Shown piece after piece: positions 13,991 to 22,723 of a stretch of DNA of 22,839 nucleotides. The stretch is from Desulfobulbaceae bacterium UBA2775 (GTDB lineage: Bacteria; Desulfobacterota; Desulfobulbia; Desulfobulbales; Desulfocapsaceae), in NCBI GenBank assembly GCA_002352445.1, contig DEIL01000244.1, positions 1-22,839 on the forward strand, given 5' to 3'. A model generated the notes under the pieces. That model did not search any database and was not told the origin of the DNA. It saw only the letters and a program-made list of their open reading frames with translations. How positions within the stretch are numbered: the stretch's first letter is position 1; every line of letters begins with the position of its first letter. The position numbers were made by a program, and so were the translations under genes.

Positions 13991-15709
13991 TTAGACCTTT
14001 TTCAGTTTGAGTTTTAGTCTGCTTCCTGGATGAATTAAATTGGATTTGAGATTATTCCACTTTTTGATTTCTGCGGTGGATGTTCTGAATTTTCTGGAGA
14101 TTGTCCAGAGGGAGTCTCCATTCTGCACCTGATACCATCGATATGGATTTGAGGAAGCGCTGATATGGATTTTTTTCTTATCTGCGCTTAAAAATGCAAT
14201 TTTACCATTCTTTTCCGGCTGTCCAGGAGGTGTTGCGTCGGCAGTAGAATAGGCTGTTTTGGCCACATCAGCATGTTTACCATTTCGATTTATATAAAGG
14301 GATAACTGCTGACCTGCACGAATCCTATGTACACTTGTAAGGCCATTCCATTCGACAATCATTCTCTCAGGGACATTATACTTTTTTGCAATTTTAGAGA
14401 CAGACTCCCCCGGTTTAATGCGATGTAGTATCAGGTTCTCTTTAAAAGCTGCTGTGGCATTTTTCGATCCTGCAGGCAATAGCTGATAGGTCACTGTAGT
14501 GTAGGGGATTCTCAGATTTCGCCCCACAATGAGTTTGCTGCTGTGCAGGTTATTGACCTTGAGAATGGTTGTTTTGTTTACGCCGTACTTTCCACAGATT
14601 TTTGAGAGTGTATCACCTTTTTTTATCCTGTGGGATTTAAAATCGGTACTGACCATTGAGTGTAGTCTGCTTAAATTACTTTTTGCCAGAGAGGCGGAAG
14701 AGGGGGGGATGTTAACTGTGTAAGATGCTCTATTGAGTGGGGTTATACCTTTTCGAAGCTCCTGGTTCAGCTGTTTGATTTCCCTGGTGGTGCTGTTGCT
14801 GATCATTGCAACTGCACTCAGGCTCATGCCGGGGCGAACTTCAAGGCGGTCATACCATAAAGGCTCCTCGTATTGGATATCATAAAAACCGTACTTTTCC
14901 GGATCTTTGGCAATAATAATCGCTGCAATCAATTTTGGTACATATCGTTTTGTTTCCATTTTCAGATACTTGTGGCTGGCCAGATCCCAGAAATTATCAA
15001 CTTTATATCGTTTCAGGCCGCCCCGTATTTTCCCGGGTCCGCCATTATAGGCTGCTACTGCAAGGTGCCAGTCACCAAAGGCATTGTAGAGATCAGAAAG
15101 GTAACGTACGGCTGCTTTGGTTGATTTTGCAGCATCTCGCCTCTCGTCAACATATTTATCAATTTTTAAGTGATATGCCTTGCCTGTAGCGCTCATGAAT
15201 TGCCAGAGTCCGACAGCACGTGATCTTGAATATGCACGAGGATAGAATGCACTTTCAATCATCGAAAGGTAGACTAAATTGAGGGGCAGTCCGGCACTGG
15301 CTAACTCTGCCTCCATGAGAGTCTGGTATTTTGTCGATCGTTCAAGCCATTGTTTGAATTGTCTTCTCTGTTTGTTCTGGAAAAGATCGAGGTACATACC
15401 AACCTGTTTATTCATCACAACAGGAAAATCGTAGCGCACATCTTCCCTGGGTGAAACAGAGACAGGCGTACTTTCTATATTCCAGAGTCCGGTCTCTCCA
15501 AGGGCGATCAGTTCTTCATCAAGGCACATTCCGGATTCAGTTTCTACAAGTTGCAGATCTGACTCATCTTCCTCATTTGTTTCATGAATTACGGGTTCGG
15601 GGGGGTCGGAAAGAGTGGTTACAGTGGTTTTGTCGGCGCAACTGGACAATATGACAGCAGCAAAGAAAAAGAGGACAAGTTTGATAAGAGTATTGAAGGT
15701 ATAGTTCAT
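13991..15709 (-). CDS. mltD: MltD-like lytic murein transglycosylase lipoprotein with LysM repeats
   Basis: A 572-residue lipoprotein: hydrophobic signal sequence 8-22 and lipobox LSSC with Cys24 as the likely lipidated residue. The SLT/family 1 lytic transglycosylase domain spans about 130-250, with SMIESAF containing the likely catalytic Glu152, then SRAVGLWQFM and AVAAYNGGPGKI. Three clear LysM domains follow (about 359-402, 428-473, 525-570), and a weaker LysM-like stretch lies at 290-336. Such enzymes cleave the glycan chain of peptidoglycan, forming 1,6-anhydro-muropeptides, and LysM binds glycan. The layout matches E. coli MltD, with one more LysM domain. It is divergent from the large PBP gene, with a shared 190-bp upstream region. 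GGGTG 9 nt before the ATG is a possible Shine-Dalgarno. Confidence 0.92.
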   Translation of the reverse strand: MNYTFNTLIKLVLFFFAAVILSSCADKTTVTTLSDPPEPVIHETNEEDESDLQLVETESGMCLDEELIALGETGLWNIESTPVSVSPREDVRYDFPVVMNKQVGMYLDLFQNKQRRQFKQWLERSTKYQTLMEAELASAGLPLNLVYLSMIESAFYPRAYSRSRAVGLWQFMSATGKAYHLKIDKYVDERRDAAKSTKAAVRYLSDLYNAFGDWHLAVAAYNGGPGKIRGGLKRYKVDNFWDLASHKYLKMETKRYVPKLIAAIIIAKDPEKYGFYDIQYEEPLWYDRLEVRPGMSLSAVAMISNSTTREIKQLNQELRKGITPLNRASYTVNIPPSSASLAKSNLSRLHSMVSTDFKSHRIKKGDTLSKICGKYGVNKTTILKVNNLHSSKLIVGRNLRIPYTTVTYQLLPAGSKNATAAFKENLILHRIKPGESVSKIAKKYNVPERMIVEWNGLTSVHRIRAGQQLSLYINRNGKHADVAKTAYSTADATPPGQPEKNGKIAFLSADKKKIHISASSNPYRWYQVQNGDSLWTISRKFRTSTAEIKKWNNLKSNLIHPGSRLKLKLKKV

Positions 15710-15899
15710 AACAGGTACACCCTAGCTGAAGCTGCTATAAAAAGCCGGAGGTGACGATAAGCCTCTCTCCATAAAAGTCTGTTGAGATATCTCATATAAC
15801 CTTGTACATTCATGCCATCCTGAACCGATAATAGTGTCGCAGTCTATTAAAATTGAACGTGCTTTCCAGCCTTAATCTTCCATTTAAACATATATTTCG
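15710..15899. promoter_or_regulatory. divergent mltD/PBP intergenic region
   Basis: A 190-bp region between two divergent cell-wall genes. It contains a perfect 12-bp palindrome, TGAGATATCTCA, at 15783-15794. A promoter-like pair toward the PBP gene is TTGTAC (15802-15807) and GATAAT (15827-15832) with a long 19-nt spacer. The PBP start has no clear Shine-Dalgarno. No firm promoter for mltD was found. Confidence 0.35.
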
Positions 15900-18800
15900 A
15901 TGTTGAAAAAGTTTTTTCTTTTCTTTATAGCCTTCTCAGTATTAGCCGGACTCTGTGCGGCTGGGGGGCTGTACTGGGCTGTTGTCCTTCAGCCGGGGGA
16001 GGAGATCAGGGTCGAAAACATACAGAGGATTCTCGGTAAGGAGAGTCATGTTTTTTATAGTGACGGCAGAACGAAACTGGGTGTGTTCTTTGATAAGGCA
16101 CATCGTCAATACGTGCACTATTGTGATATCTCGGACGATTTTGTCTATGCACTGGTGGCCTCTGAAGACGATAGATTTTTTCAACATATGGGATTCGATA
16201 TTGTCAGTATCATACGGGCAATGATCAAGAACATAGAGGCGGGTCGCGTTGTGCAGGGTGGAAGTACGCTTACCCAGCAGACTGCCAAAAATCTTTTCAG
16301 GAGAAATGCACGATCCTATGAGGCCAAACTCAAGGAGTTGCTTTTTGCTTTAAGGCTTGAGTATCACTATTCCAAAGAAGATATTTTCGAATTCTATGCC
16401 AATCAGTTTTATGTGTCCGGCAATGGCCATGGTCTTGGGGTTGCTGCCAGGTATTACTTTGACAAAAAGCCGTCAGAACTCACTCTTGTTGAATCAGCGT
16501 TTATTGCAGGCAGTGTTAAGCAGCCAAACTACTACAATCCATTTATAAAAAAATCAAAAGAAGCTGCAGATCTAGCATATGCCAGAGCGAAGACCCGTTT
16601 AAAATACGTTCTTGGAAAAATGAGAGATCTGGGGATGATTGATACCTATACGTATAATCAGGCTGTTTCTTCAGAAATTGATTTTAAAAAGGGGAAAGTC
16701 GGCTTCTCTCTTGACTATGTAATGGAGATGGTAAAAGATGCTGTTTCTTCAAAAAAAGTTCTCGATGAACTTGCTGTTCACGGTATAACCAATGTTGCTA
16801 CCTCAGGAGTGCGTGTTATCACTACTGTCGAGAAAGGACTGCAGGATAAAACTCTTGCAATTCTCCGCAGTGAACTTTCCCGACTTGATGTCCGGATGCG
16901 TGGATACGAGAGAGAAGAGGTACAGACAGAACTTGCAGAGATTGATTATAAAGGTGATCGTGTAATTTTAAAGGATGCCTTTCTCTTTGGCAATATCGAT
17001 AAAATTGAGGGTAAGAATAAAGATATACAACTTACTATCTCTTTTGATAGTAAAATCGGTATGGGAATTATCGATCATGCAGGTTTGCAGCGGATGTTGA
17101 CTGCAAGAGTAAAATACCAGAGAGGGTTGTGGAGTAAATTAAAGAAAGGTGACCTGAAACTGCTTCTAGAGGAGTTGGAGGTGGGGGACAGGGTCTGGGT
17201 AAGTGTGCGGCAGATAGCTGCTGAAGAAACATCCGCTTTATTAAGTCTTGAGCGGTACCCGAAAGTACAGGGAGGTGCCCTGGTTTTAAAAAATGGCGCG
17301 ATAAAAGCAATGGCAGGGGGGACGGAAAACAGATTTTACAATCGTGCTGTTTATGCCAAAAGAACCATGGGGTCAGCGTTTAAACCGTATGTTTATACAG
17401 CGGCTTTGCAGCTTGGATGGAATAGCACTGATCTGTTGAAAAATAGTCGAGAGCTTTTTATCTATCATGGTCAGCCCTATTTTCCCAGGCCGGATCATAA
17501 GAGTCCCCACCAATGGGTCTCGATGAGTTGGGCCGGAGTCCATTCAGAAAATGTTGCCTCAGTCTGGCTTACAGCCCATCTTAGCGATCATCTTACTCCT
17601 GCTCAGTTTCGTGAAGTTGCAGAGCATCTTGACCTGGCCCCAAGGGTGGTAAACGGTGAGGAGGAGCCGTACAGAGCTTACAGGGTACGAGTCAGAGATA
17701 AATATGGTATTGTCGTCAACCGGGCTGTTCTTTACGCCACTGCTTATGGTCAGGCGGTAGAGAATCTGGAGACAGATTTTATTTTTGAAGGAATGGCCGA
17801 GGAATATAGGGTACTCAAAGAACTCCATTTTGGTCTTCACTTCGATACATACACAGAATCACTGGATCTGGAATTGAGCGAAAAAAAATCATCTTTGAAA
17901 AAACATGAAACAGCTGAGATAGAACTTCGAAAAGAGATTTTGAGCAAATCTTATCTCCTTCTGGCTTCGCTGAATAGTGACCTTCGCAAATACATAACGG
18001 AAGTTGAGAATAGTGAAGGGAGTTATGAGTACGACCCATTTACAATTCCACTCAGCACACTTTTTATGAACCAGACGACCGGTGAGATGTCATTCCACAG
18101 AACAGGTGAATCGCCAGATGGACTGAAAGTGGTTGATCGGAAACAATTGCAGACCTACCTGCTGAGGATTGATACTCGTAATCGCTATCAGTTCTGGCAA
18201 AAGGTTAAGCTTGGTTCAATCCTCTCTGTTGCTGCCTTCGATATTCTCCAAAAGCAGGTTGAATATGAATATGAGAAATTGCGGGAGGGTTTGCCGTACA
18301 GCTTCGAAACTCTGGCCAAAGTCAGAGATTTCCGCATCACAGTCGGTTTGCACTATTTAGTGAAACTGGCGAAGGAACTTGGTATCAAGAGTGATCTTGA
18401 ACCGGTTCTTTCCTTTCCTCTCGGTGCAAATGTTGTTACTTTGCTCGAAAGCACCAGGATGTACGAGGCCCTCGTTAGTGGCAGAGTCATGCAGTATGGT
18501 GAAACCGAACATGCAGAACATACTGACCTGGAGGAGGGGTTTGACGAGGAGAGCAACAGTTCTCTCGCCATTCTCGATCGTATAGAGTCGGCAGGGGGGG
18601 ATATTCTCTTTCAATCTCGGGCTGAGAGCAGAAAACTGCTGGACAAAAAGACCCGGTTGGCTGTCGGTCATATTCTAGAGAACATTGTGAAGTTCGGAAC
18701 GGGGCGAAAGGCCGACAAGACTGTAAGGTTATCTGCAGATGGACTTGAGGAGAATAAGGAAATTACAGATCTTGGTCTTCAAATTCCTCTGCTTGGCAAG

Positions 18801-19277
18801 ACGGGTACGGCAAACAGATATACCAATGCTTCATTCTTCGGATATTTGCCGGGGGTTGCTGATGGTGGAGATGCATTGACTGTAGAAAACGGGTATGCCG
18901 TTGGTGTCTATGCTGGCTTTGATCATAATATGGCGATGAAAAGGAAAAACAGCCGTATTACGGGAGCAACCGGAGCCTTACCTGCCTGGAGTGAAATTGT
19001 AAATGAAATCCTGATAGAAGAAGATTATGCCGGTAGCCTTGACCCCGTTGATCTGTCGTTCTATGGTCTGGTACTTAAGCGGGATGATCTTGGACAACTC
19101 AATGTTGCCGTTGATTCCCAACAGGGAGGAAAAGTCCGTAAACCAATGGAACTGGTTTCGGAGCTGTCCCGGTACCAGCCATCGATAATGACATTTGGTA
19201 AAAAAACTGAGGCCGGACGGTTTATACCGGCGCGGAATTTTCAACCGTTCTGGAAAATATCAGCAGAGGCCCAGTGA
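15900..19277 (+). CDS. large class A penicillin-binding protein (GT51 glycosyltransferase / transpeptidase)
   Basis: A bifunctional peptidoglycan synthase of 1125 residues, far longer than usual class A PBPs (about 750-900). An N-terminal membrane anchor covers 5-30. The GT51 domain (about 70-270) has ASEDDRFF with catalytic Glu89, GGSTLTQQTAKNLF (120-133), LRLEYHYSKEDIFEFYAN and the VESAFIAGSVKQPNYYNP segment. The transpeptidase has SAFK with the acyl-forming Ser492 and Lys495, SEN (549-551) and KTGTA (967-971). The gap from SEN to KTG is about 416 residues, against roughly 130-200 in familiar enzymes, so some 200 or more residues (roughly 560-815, charged and probably helical) are inserted. 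All catalytic residues are present. No Shine-Dalgarno is obvious at ATG 15900. A TPR-type lipoprotein gene follows after 165 bp. Confidence 0.93.
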   Translation: MLKKFFLFFIAFSVLAGLCAAGGLYWAVVLQPGEEIRVENIQRILGKESHVFYSDGRTKLGVFFDKAHRQYVHYCDISDDFVYALVASEDDRFFQHMGFDIVSIIRAMIKNIEAGRVVQGGSTLTQQTAKNLFRRNARSYEAKLKELLFALRLEYHYSKEDIFEFYANQFYVSGNGHGLGVAARYYFDKKPSELTLVESAFIAGSVKQPNYYNPFIKKSKEAADLAYARAKTRLKYVLGKMRDLGMIDTYTYNQAVSSEIDFKKGKVGFSLDYVMEMVKDAVSSKKVLDELAVHGITNVATSGVRVITTVEKGLQDKTLAILRSELSRLDVRMRGYEREEVQTELAEIDYKGDRVILKDAFLFGNIDKIEGKNKDIQLTISFDSKIGMGIIDHAGLQRMLTARVKYQRGLWSKLKKGDLKLLLEELEVGDRVWVSVRQIAAEETSALLSLERYPKVQGGALVLKNGAIKAMAGGTENRFYNRAVYAKRTMGSAFKPYVYTAALQLGWNSTDLLKNSRELFIYHGQPYFPRPDHKSPHQWVSMSWAGVHSENVASVWLTAHLSDHLTPAQFREVAEHLDLAPRVVNGEEEPYRAYRVRVRDKYGIVVNRAVLYATAYGQAVENLETDFIFEGMAEEYRVLKELHFGLHFDTYTESLDLELSEKKSSLKKHETAEIELRKEILSKSYLLLASLNSDLRKYITEVENSEGSYEYDPFTIPLSTLFMNQTTGEMSFHRTGESPDGLKVVDRKQLQTYLLRIDTRNRYQFWQKVKLGSILSVAAFDILQKQVEYEYEKLREGLPYSFETLAKVRDFRITVGLHYLVKLAKELGIKSDLEPVLSFPLGANVVTLLESTRMYEALVSGRVMQYGETEHAEHTDLEEGFDEESNSSLAILDRIESAGGDILFQSRAESRKLLDKKTRLAVGHILENIVKFGTGRKADKTVRLSADGLEENKEITDLGLQIPLLGKTGTANRYTNASFFGYLPGVADGGDALTVENGYAVGVYAGFDHNMAMKRKNSRITGATGALPAWSEIVNEILIEEDYAGSLDPVDLSFYGLVLKRDDLGQLNVAVDSQQGGKVRKPMELVSELSRYQPSIMTFGKKTEAGRFIPARNFQPFWKISAEAQ

Positions 19278-19442
19278 GGGGATATTTTTAACACGAATTG
19301 TTGTAATTTGATTTCAATTGTTAAATAATGACTGAGAGTTTGTATGAAAATCATGTTGCTCCCAGACTTACTCTTCTTTTGTGGAGCACATGAATTTCTG
19401 ATAAACATAAACCGGATATAAATTTCCATTTGAGTAATAATT

Positions 19443-21281
19443 ATGAAAAGAACAATATTGTATGCTCTCTTTGCAGGATTGACCCTTATCCTGGGCGGTT
19501 GCGCTATTCCTGAGCAACCACGAGTTGTGGCACCTGCTCCTTCTGTTACCCCTTCACAACCGTCCCAGGTTGAAGCGGGGGACTCCGGGGCAGGGAAATC
19601 AGCGTATCAACCTCGCTCCCTTGGAATTGAAAACGGTGAAGGAGTTGTTTTGGAAGAAGATCTTGAGGATGGTCTTCCCTCCATGATGTATGTTAACGAC
19701 AGGATTTTCGAATATGGAAGGAAGCTTGATCGTTGGAAGGACCTTGACAGACAATCTGTTGATCTTGAACTCGATCAGGAGGTGGTGGTAGAGATGGTGC
19801 AGTGTTTTCGCAGATTGCAAACCGTAATGAACGGTTACAGCTCGTTGCGGGGGAAAATACTGCAGTCGCAGAAATTGGTTGCCACGGAGAAAATAAGCAA
19901 TGGTGAGATTCTGGATCTTCAGAAGAATGATATCGCTTTTCTTGAAAGTGCATGCGGTCGTCTGCTTGAAAATTCTGATGGACGTAGCGTAGGTTGGGGT
20001 GGTCGGGAAGAGGGCACCGATCTCGCTCAATTGGAGACACTGATAGAGAGACATGCTGAGAATGGCGAGCATGGGGAGGTAGTTCAGGTTTGGATGCAAA
20101 TCCCTGAGCATCAGCTTGGCCTTGTTCAGCAACGAACCAGGATTCTCTACGCAAATGGACTTATCTATCTGCATCAGGAAGAAAAAGCGATTGAGATTTA
20201 TCGACAGGTTATTGAACAGATGTCTGACTCTAAAGAACAGGCGACAGATCTCGTTTCTTTGCGGAAAGTTCTGGCTGATCTCTATACTGCTTCCGGAAAC
20301 TACAGAGAGGCTGAAATTGAGTATAAAAAAATCTCAGGAGATTATCTTAGGCTTGGACGATTGGAAAATTGGGCAAAACTGCAGCTGTCTCTGCTTACTC
20401 AATCGGGGCGTGGCAGTGATGAGCTTACTGAATATTCGTCACTTTTACGTAATTATTTAGGCTTTTTACCAAAAGTTGATGGATATAAGGTGGTTCGGCA
20501 GGCGGATAAATTTCTCTCTGAATATCCCTATTCCCTGGTATCTTCGAACGTTGAATATATTAAATTTGCCGCCATGGAAGGGGCTGATTTCTGGTTTAAT
20601 GGATTTCTTGCCAAAGTTGATAAACTGAAAACTGAAAAGAAATTTGAAGAGTCGGTAGAGCTTTTAGAAGAAGTGCCGCCAGATATTCTTGATACTGAAA
20701 AACAGGTTATAATAGAAGAAAAGAATCAGGAGCTGCTCCTGGCCGAAGCTGTTGATAAAGAAACGGAGAGAATGGAACAGATTCAGGAGCTGCAGCGGCA
20801 ATGGAATAATGGTATGCTGCTGGTCAAAGGCAGTCGTTATGATGAGGCGTTGGAAGTTTTTACAAATCTGCTTGATACGGAGTACTCCGTCAAGGCCGAA
20901 CAGAAGATTAAAGAGGTCTCGTTGCAGGCTGCCAAAGCTGATCGGAGAAGGGCCGCAGATCTGTTCATTCGATTTACCAAAACCACAGATCTGGAAGGTA
21001 AAAAGAAACTTCTCATTGAGTCAAGAAAACTGCTGACAAATATCCTGGTTAAGTATCCTGATGTTGAAATTACTTCCAAGGTCACCGGGAACATTGAGCG
21101 AGTAGAGTTGGAGATGATGGCCATTGATCCAAATCTTATCTTTCTGGCAGATCAGGAAGAATCGGCGGTTGATGATGATTTCGGTACTGGTCCTGCTCCT
21201 GTCAATACCACGGGAAATATGGAGTCGGACTCTATCCATGAGGAAGGTCTTGACGTTGTACAACCTGTACGACCTCAATAG
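19443..21281 (+). CDS. TPR-type lipoprotein, candidate PBP partner
   Basis: A 612-residue lipoprotein: signal peptide 1-19 with lipobox LGGC and Cys20. A Pro/Gln/Ser-rich linker (22-60) follows, then a mostly helical body. TPR-like helical pairs are recognisable at about 228-261 (ILYANGLIYLHQEEKAIEIY), 272-303 (LADLYTASGNYREAEIEYKK) and 452-485 (GMLLVKGSRYDEALEVFTNL). The acidic C-terminal 50 residues look disordered. No enzyme motif is seen and no specific family is recognised. It sits directly downstream of the class A PBP and would be periplasmic or outer-membrane bound. By analogy with LpoA of E. coli, a TPR-containing lipoprotein that activates PBP1a, it may regulate that PBP; this is inference from context and architecture only. 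The Shine-Dalgarno is weak (GAG 10 nt upstream). Confidence 0.75.
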   Translation: MKRTILYALFAGLTLILGGCAIPEQPRVVAPAPSVTPSQPSQVEAGDSGAGKSAYQPRSLGIENGEGVVLEEDLEDGLPSMMYVNDRIFEYGRKLDRWKDLDRQSVDLELDQEVVVEMVQCFRRLQTVMNGYSSLRGKILQSQKLVATEKISNGEILDLQKNDIAFLESACGRLLENSDGRSVGWGGREEGTDLAQLETLIERHAENGEHGEVVQVWMQIPEHQLGLVQQRTRILYANGLIYLHQEEKAIEIYRQVIEQMSDSKEQATDLVSLRKVLADLYTASGNYREAEIEYKKISGDYLRLGRLENWAKLQLSLLTQSGRGSDELTEYSSLLRNYLGFLPKVDGYKVVRQADKFLSEYPYSLVSSNVEYIKFAAMEGADFWFNGFLAKVDKLKTEKKFEESVELLEEVPPDILDTEKQVIIEEKNQELLLAEAVDKETERMEQIQELQRQWNNGMLLVKGSRYDEALEVFTNLLDTEYSVKAEQKIKEVSLQAAKADRRRAADLFIRFTKTTDLEGKKKLLIESRKLLTNILVKYPDVEITSKVTGNIERVELEMMAIDPNLIFLADQEESAVDDDFGTGPAPVNTTGNMESDSIHEEGLDVVQPVRPQ

Positions 21282-21298
21282 CTGTGAGTGACTCTGTC

Positions 21299-21988
21299 TT
21301 ATTCTTTCAGTTTGATTTTAAGGAATCCATCGGTGACAACGATGGCATCGACTCCATCGGCAAATGATTTCCAGAAACCGTCATTGCCTCCAAATTCCTG
21401 GATAAGGTCAATATTTTTCAAGCCGCCAAGCCAACTGTTAGGCATGGGTACTCCCATAAGGCTGACACCTTTCAGTTTCACCAGGGGCCGCCCCTCTCTA
21501 TAGGCCAGCTCCGCTCCAGCTTTAACTTTTAAGGTCTTGCCGCCCATCAGGGGAAGGTCAGGATCAAGTGGAATCAGAAGCTTGATTGACACCATATCAT
21601 CCGCAAGGTCTATAGCCAGTTTTTGAGCAAGATCCGTATTCTTGGCCATGATTGCATTGATTTCACGCTCGGAAAAACTGATTTCCCTTGAAGCACCTTC
21701 CTCGCTGTACTGTTCAGGCTTCAGAGTACTATTTTTGGTAGAATCATCGGGAGATTTCGTGGGTTTGACAGTCAAATCATCGAACTGTTCCAGTTTTGTG
21801 CTGAGTTGCTGCTCTTCCTTGGCAGAGAGAACAACAGGCTTAAAAGGGGATGGAAAAAGAAAAATCTTTATAGTAAAGGCTGTGACAAAAACGGCTATAC
21901 AAACAGAGGCTATTATCATACCGAAAACCTGCTTCCAGGAAAACCCGCTGCTTGCTTCCTGTGTTGGTGTATCTCTGTCATCTGTCAT
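21299..21988 (-). CDS. single-pass membrane-anchored protein of unknown function
   Basis: A 229-residue protein with a cytoplasmic N-terminus, one transmembrane helix (about 18-42), a Ser/Thr/Lys/Glu-rich linker (about 55-100) and a compact beta-rich C-terminal domain (about 101-229) beginning ISFSEREINAIMAKNTDLAQ. The domain arrangement (anchor, then a segment finding first an 'ELNALI'-like helix and then beta strands) faintly recalls YpmS/DUF2140 or AsmA-like lipid-binding folds, but this is not secure. The start is ATG 21988, not the upstream in-frame ATG 22039, because GGAG lies 7 nt before 21988. It is convergent with the TPR lipoprotein gene, with a 17-bp gap. An inverted repeat lies upstream. 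Likely a periplasm-facing, inner-membrane-anchored protein. Confidence 0.65.
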   Translation of the reverse strand: MTDDRDTPTQEASSGFSWKQVFGMIIASVCIAVFVTAFTIKIFLFPSPFKPVVLSAKEEQQLSTKLEQFDDLTVKPTKSPDDSTKNSTLKPEQYSEEGASREISFSEREINAIMAKNTDLAQKLAIDLADDMVSIKLLIPLDPDLPLMGGKTLKVKAGAELAYREGRPLVKLKGVSLMGVPMPNSWLGGLKNIDLIQEFGGNDGFWKSFADGVDAIVVTDGFLKIKLKE

Positions 21989-22281
21989 CTCTACTCCAGA
22001 ATTTATTGTTAGTGCTAACACCCATGAAATACATTCCACAACGATGACACCGCTTCACTGTTATGAAAATGATGTAGTCGGGATTCAAAGGGGTGTTGCC
22101 AAACGTCCTCGCCAGCTGTGGATTGTTGTGGCAATACCCCTCTGAATCCCTTTCCTCCCGAATAGTACAGGACTTTCGTATAAATCCCCCTCGTCGGGGT
22201 TAGTTGCGAATCATCTCTCCAGTGCACGATTCCATGCTAACACATAAAAAGTTACCCTTGGAGAATAATTTGATTTCATTC
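21989..22281. other. intergenic region with inverted repeats
   Basis: A 293-bp gap upstream of the membrane-anchored protein gene and downstream of the DUF2237 gene, both on the minus strand. It holds a long inverted repeat (22080-22150) and a small C4/G4 hairpin near 22187-22199. Overlapping open frames on both strands show no known family, and no clear promoter was found. Confidence 0.45.
22080..22150. repeat. inverted repeat with 22-bp arms
   Basis: The left arm (22080-22101, gggattcaaaggggtgttgc then ca) and right arm (22129-22150) are complementary at 20 of 22 positions, separated by 27 nt. In minus-strand RNA this would be a long stem-loop in the leader of the membrane-anchored protein gene. 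There is no U tract. It could be a mobile-element remnant, a REP-like element or a regulatory hairpin. Confidence 0.7.
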
Positions 22282-22659
22282 TCAGGCGAGGCCATTATCC
22301 AGTGAATGGGCGAGCAACTCCTCGAGGCTTACAAAGAAGAGTGCGACTTCATGTGTCGCCAGAAGATTTACCCGGGGAGCGGCATCGTGTTCAAGGGCCT
22401 CTTTCCAGCGGGAGGCACAGAGACACCAGCGGTCGCCTGGCTGCAGGCCGAGAAAACCGGACATGGGCATCGGTGTCGAGAGATCGTTGCCCTTGTTTTT
22501 GGAAAATTCAAGGAAATCTTCGGTTACCTGGATACAGACACCATGTACCCCTATATCATCATTGGTGACTTTACAGCTGCCTTCCCGGGTAAAGCCGGTC
22601 ATCGGTTCTACGCTGCATATTTCGAGTGGAGTACCAAGGACATTTCTATGTTCAGTCAT
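22282..22659 (-). CDS. DUF2237 family protein
   Basis: A 125-residue protein matching the DUF2237 family (COG3651) along its length: NVLGTPLEICSVEPMTGFTR near the N-terminus, then DFLEFSKNKGNDLSTPMP, GFLGLQPGDRWCLCASRWKE and LATHEVALFFVSLEEL at the end. Five Cys residues (15, 29, 42, 79 and 81) include the C-L-C of the core motif and could bind metal or be redox active, but no function is established for the family. The start is ATG 22659 with GGAG 6 nt upstream. No signal peptide, so it is probably cytoplasmic. It stands alone, with no operon partner visible on either side. Confidence 0.88.
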   Translation of the reverse strand: MTEHRNVLGTPLEICSVEPMTGFTREGSCKVTNDDIGVHGVCIQVTEDFLEFSKNKGNDLSTPMPMSGFLGLQPGDRWCLCASRWKEALEHDAAPRVNLLATHEVALFFVSLEELLAHSLDNGLA

Positions 22660-22723
22660 TTATTTCTCCAAAACAGTTTCTCTCTTTCAATATTTCTGAG
22701 AAGAAGATTTGTGCAATTGTCAC

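Noticed and set aside
20752..21036. 94-codon plus-strand frame inside the TPR lipoprotein gene
   Set aside because: An Arg/Ser-rich shadow of a helical coding region, with no start signal.
21978..22058. 26-codon minus-strand frame with CHRCG (zinc-ribbon-like), overlapping the start of the membrane-anchored protein gene
   Set aside because: Too short to support, starts at GTG without a Shine-Dalgarno, and the Cys motif may be chance.
22015..22227. 70-codon minus-strand open frame over the inverted repeat
   Set aside because: It spans both arms of the 22-bp inverted repeat, has no ribosome-binding site and no family resemblance.
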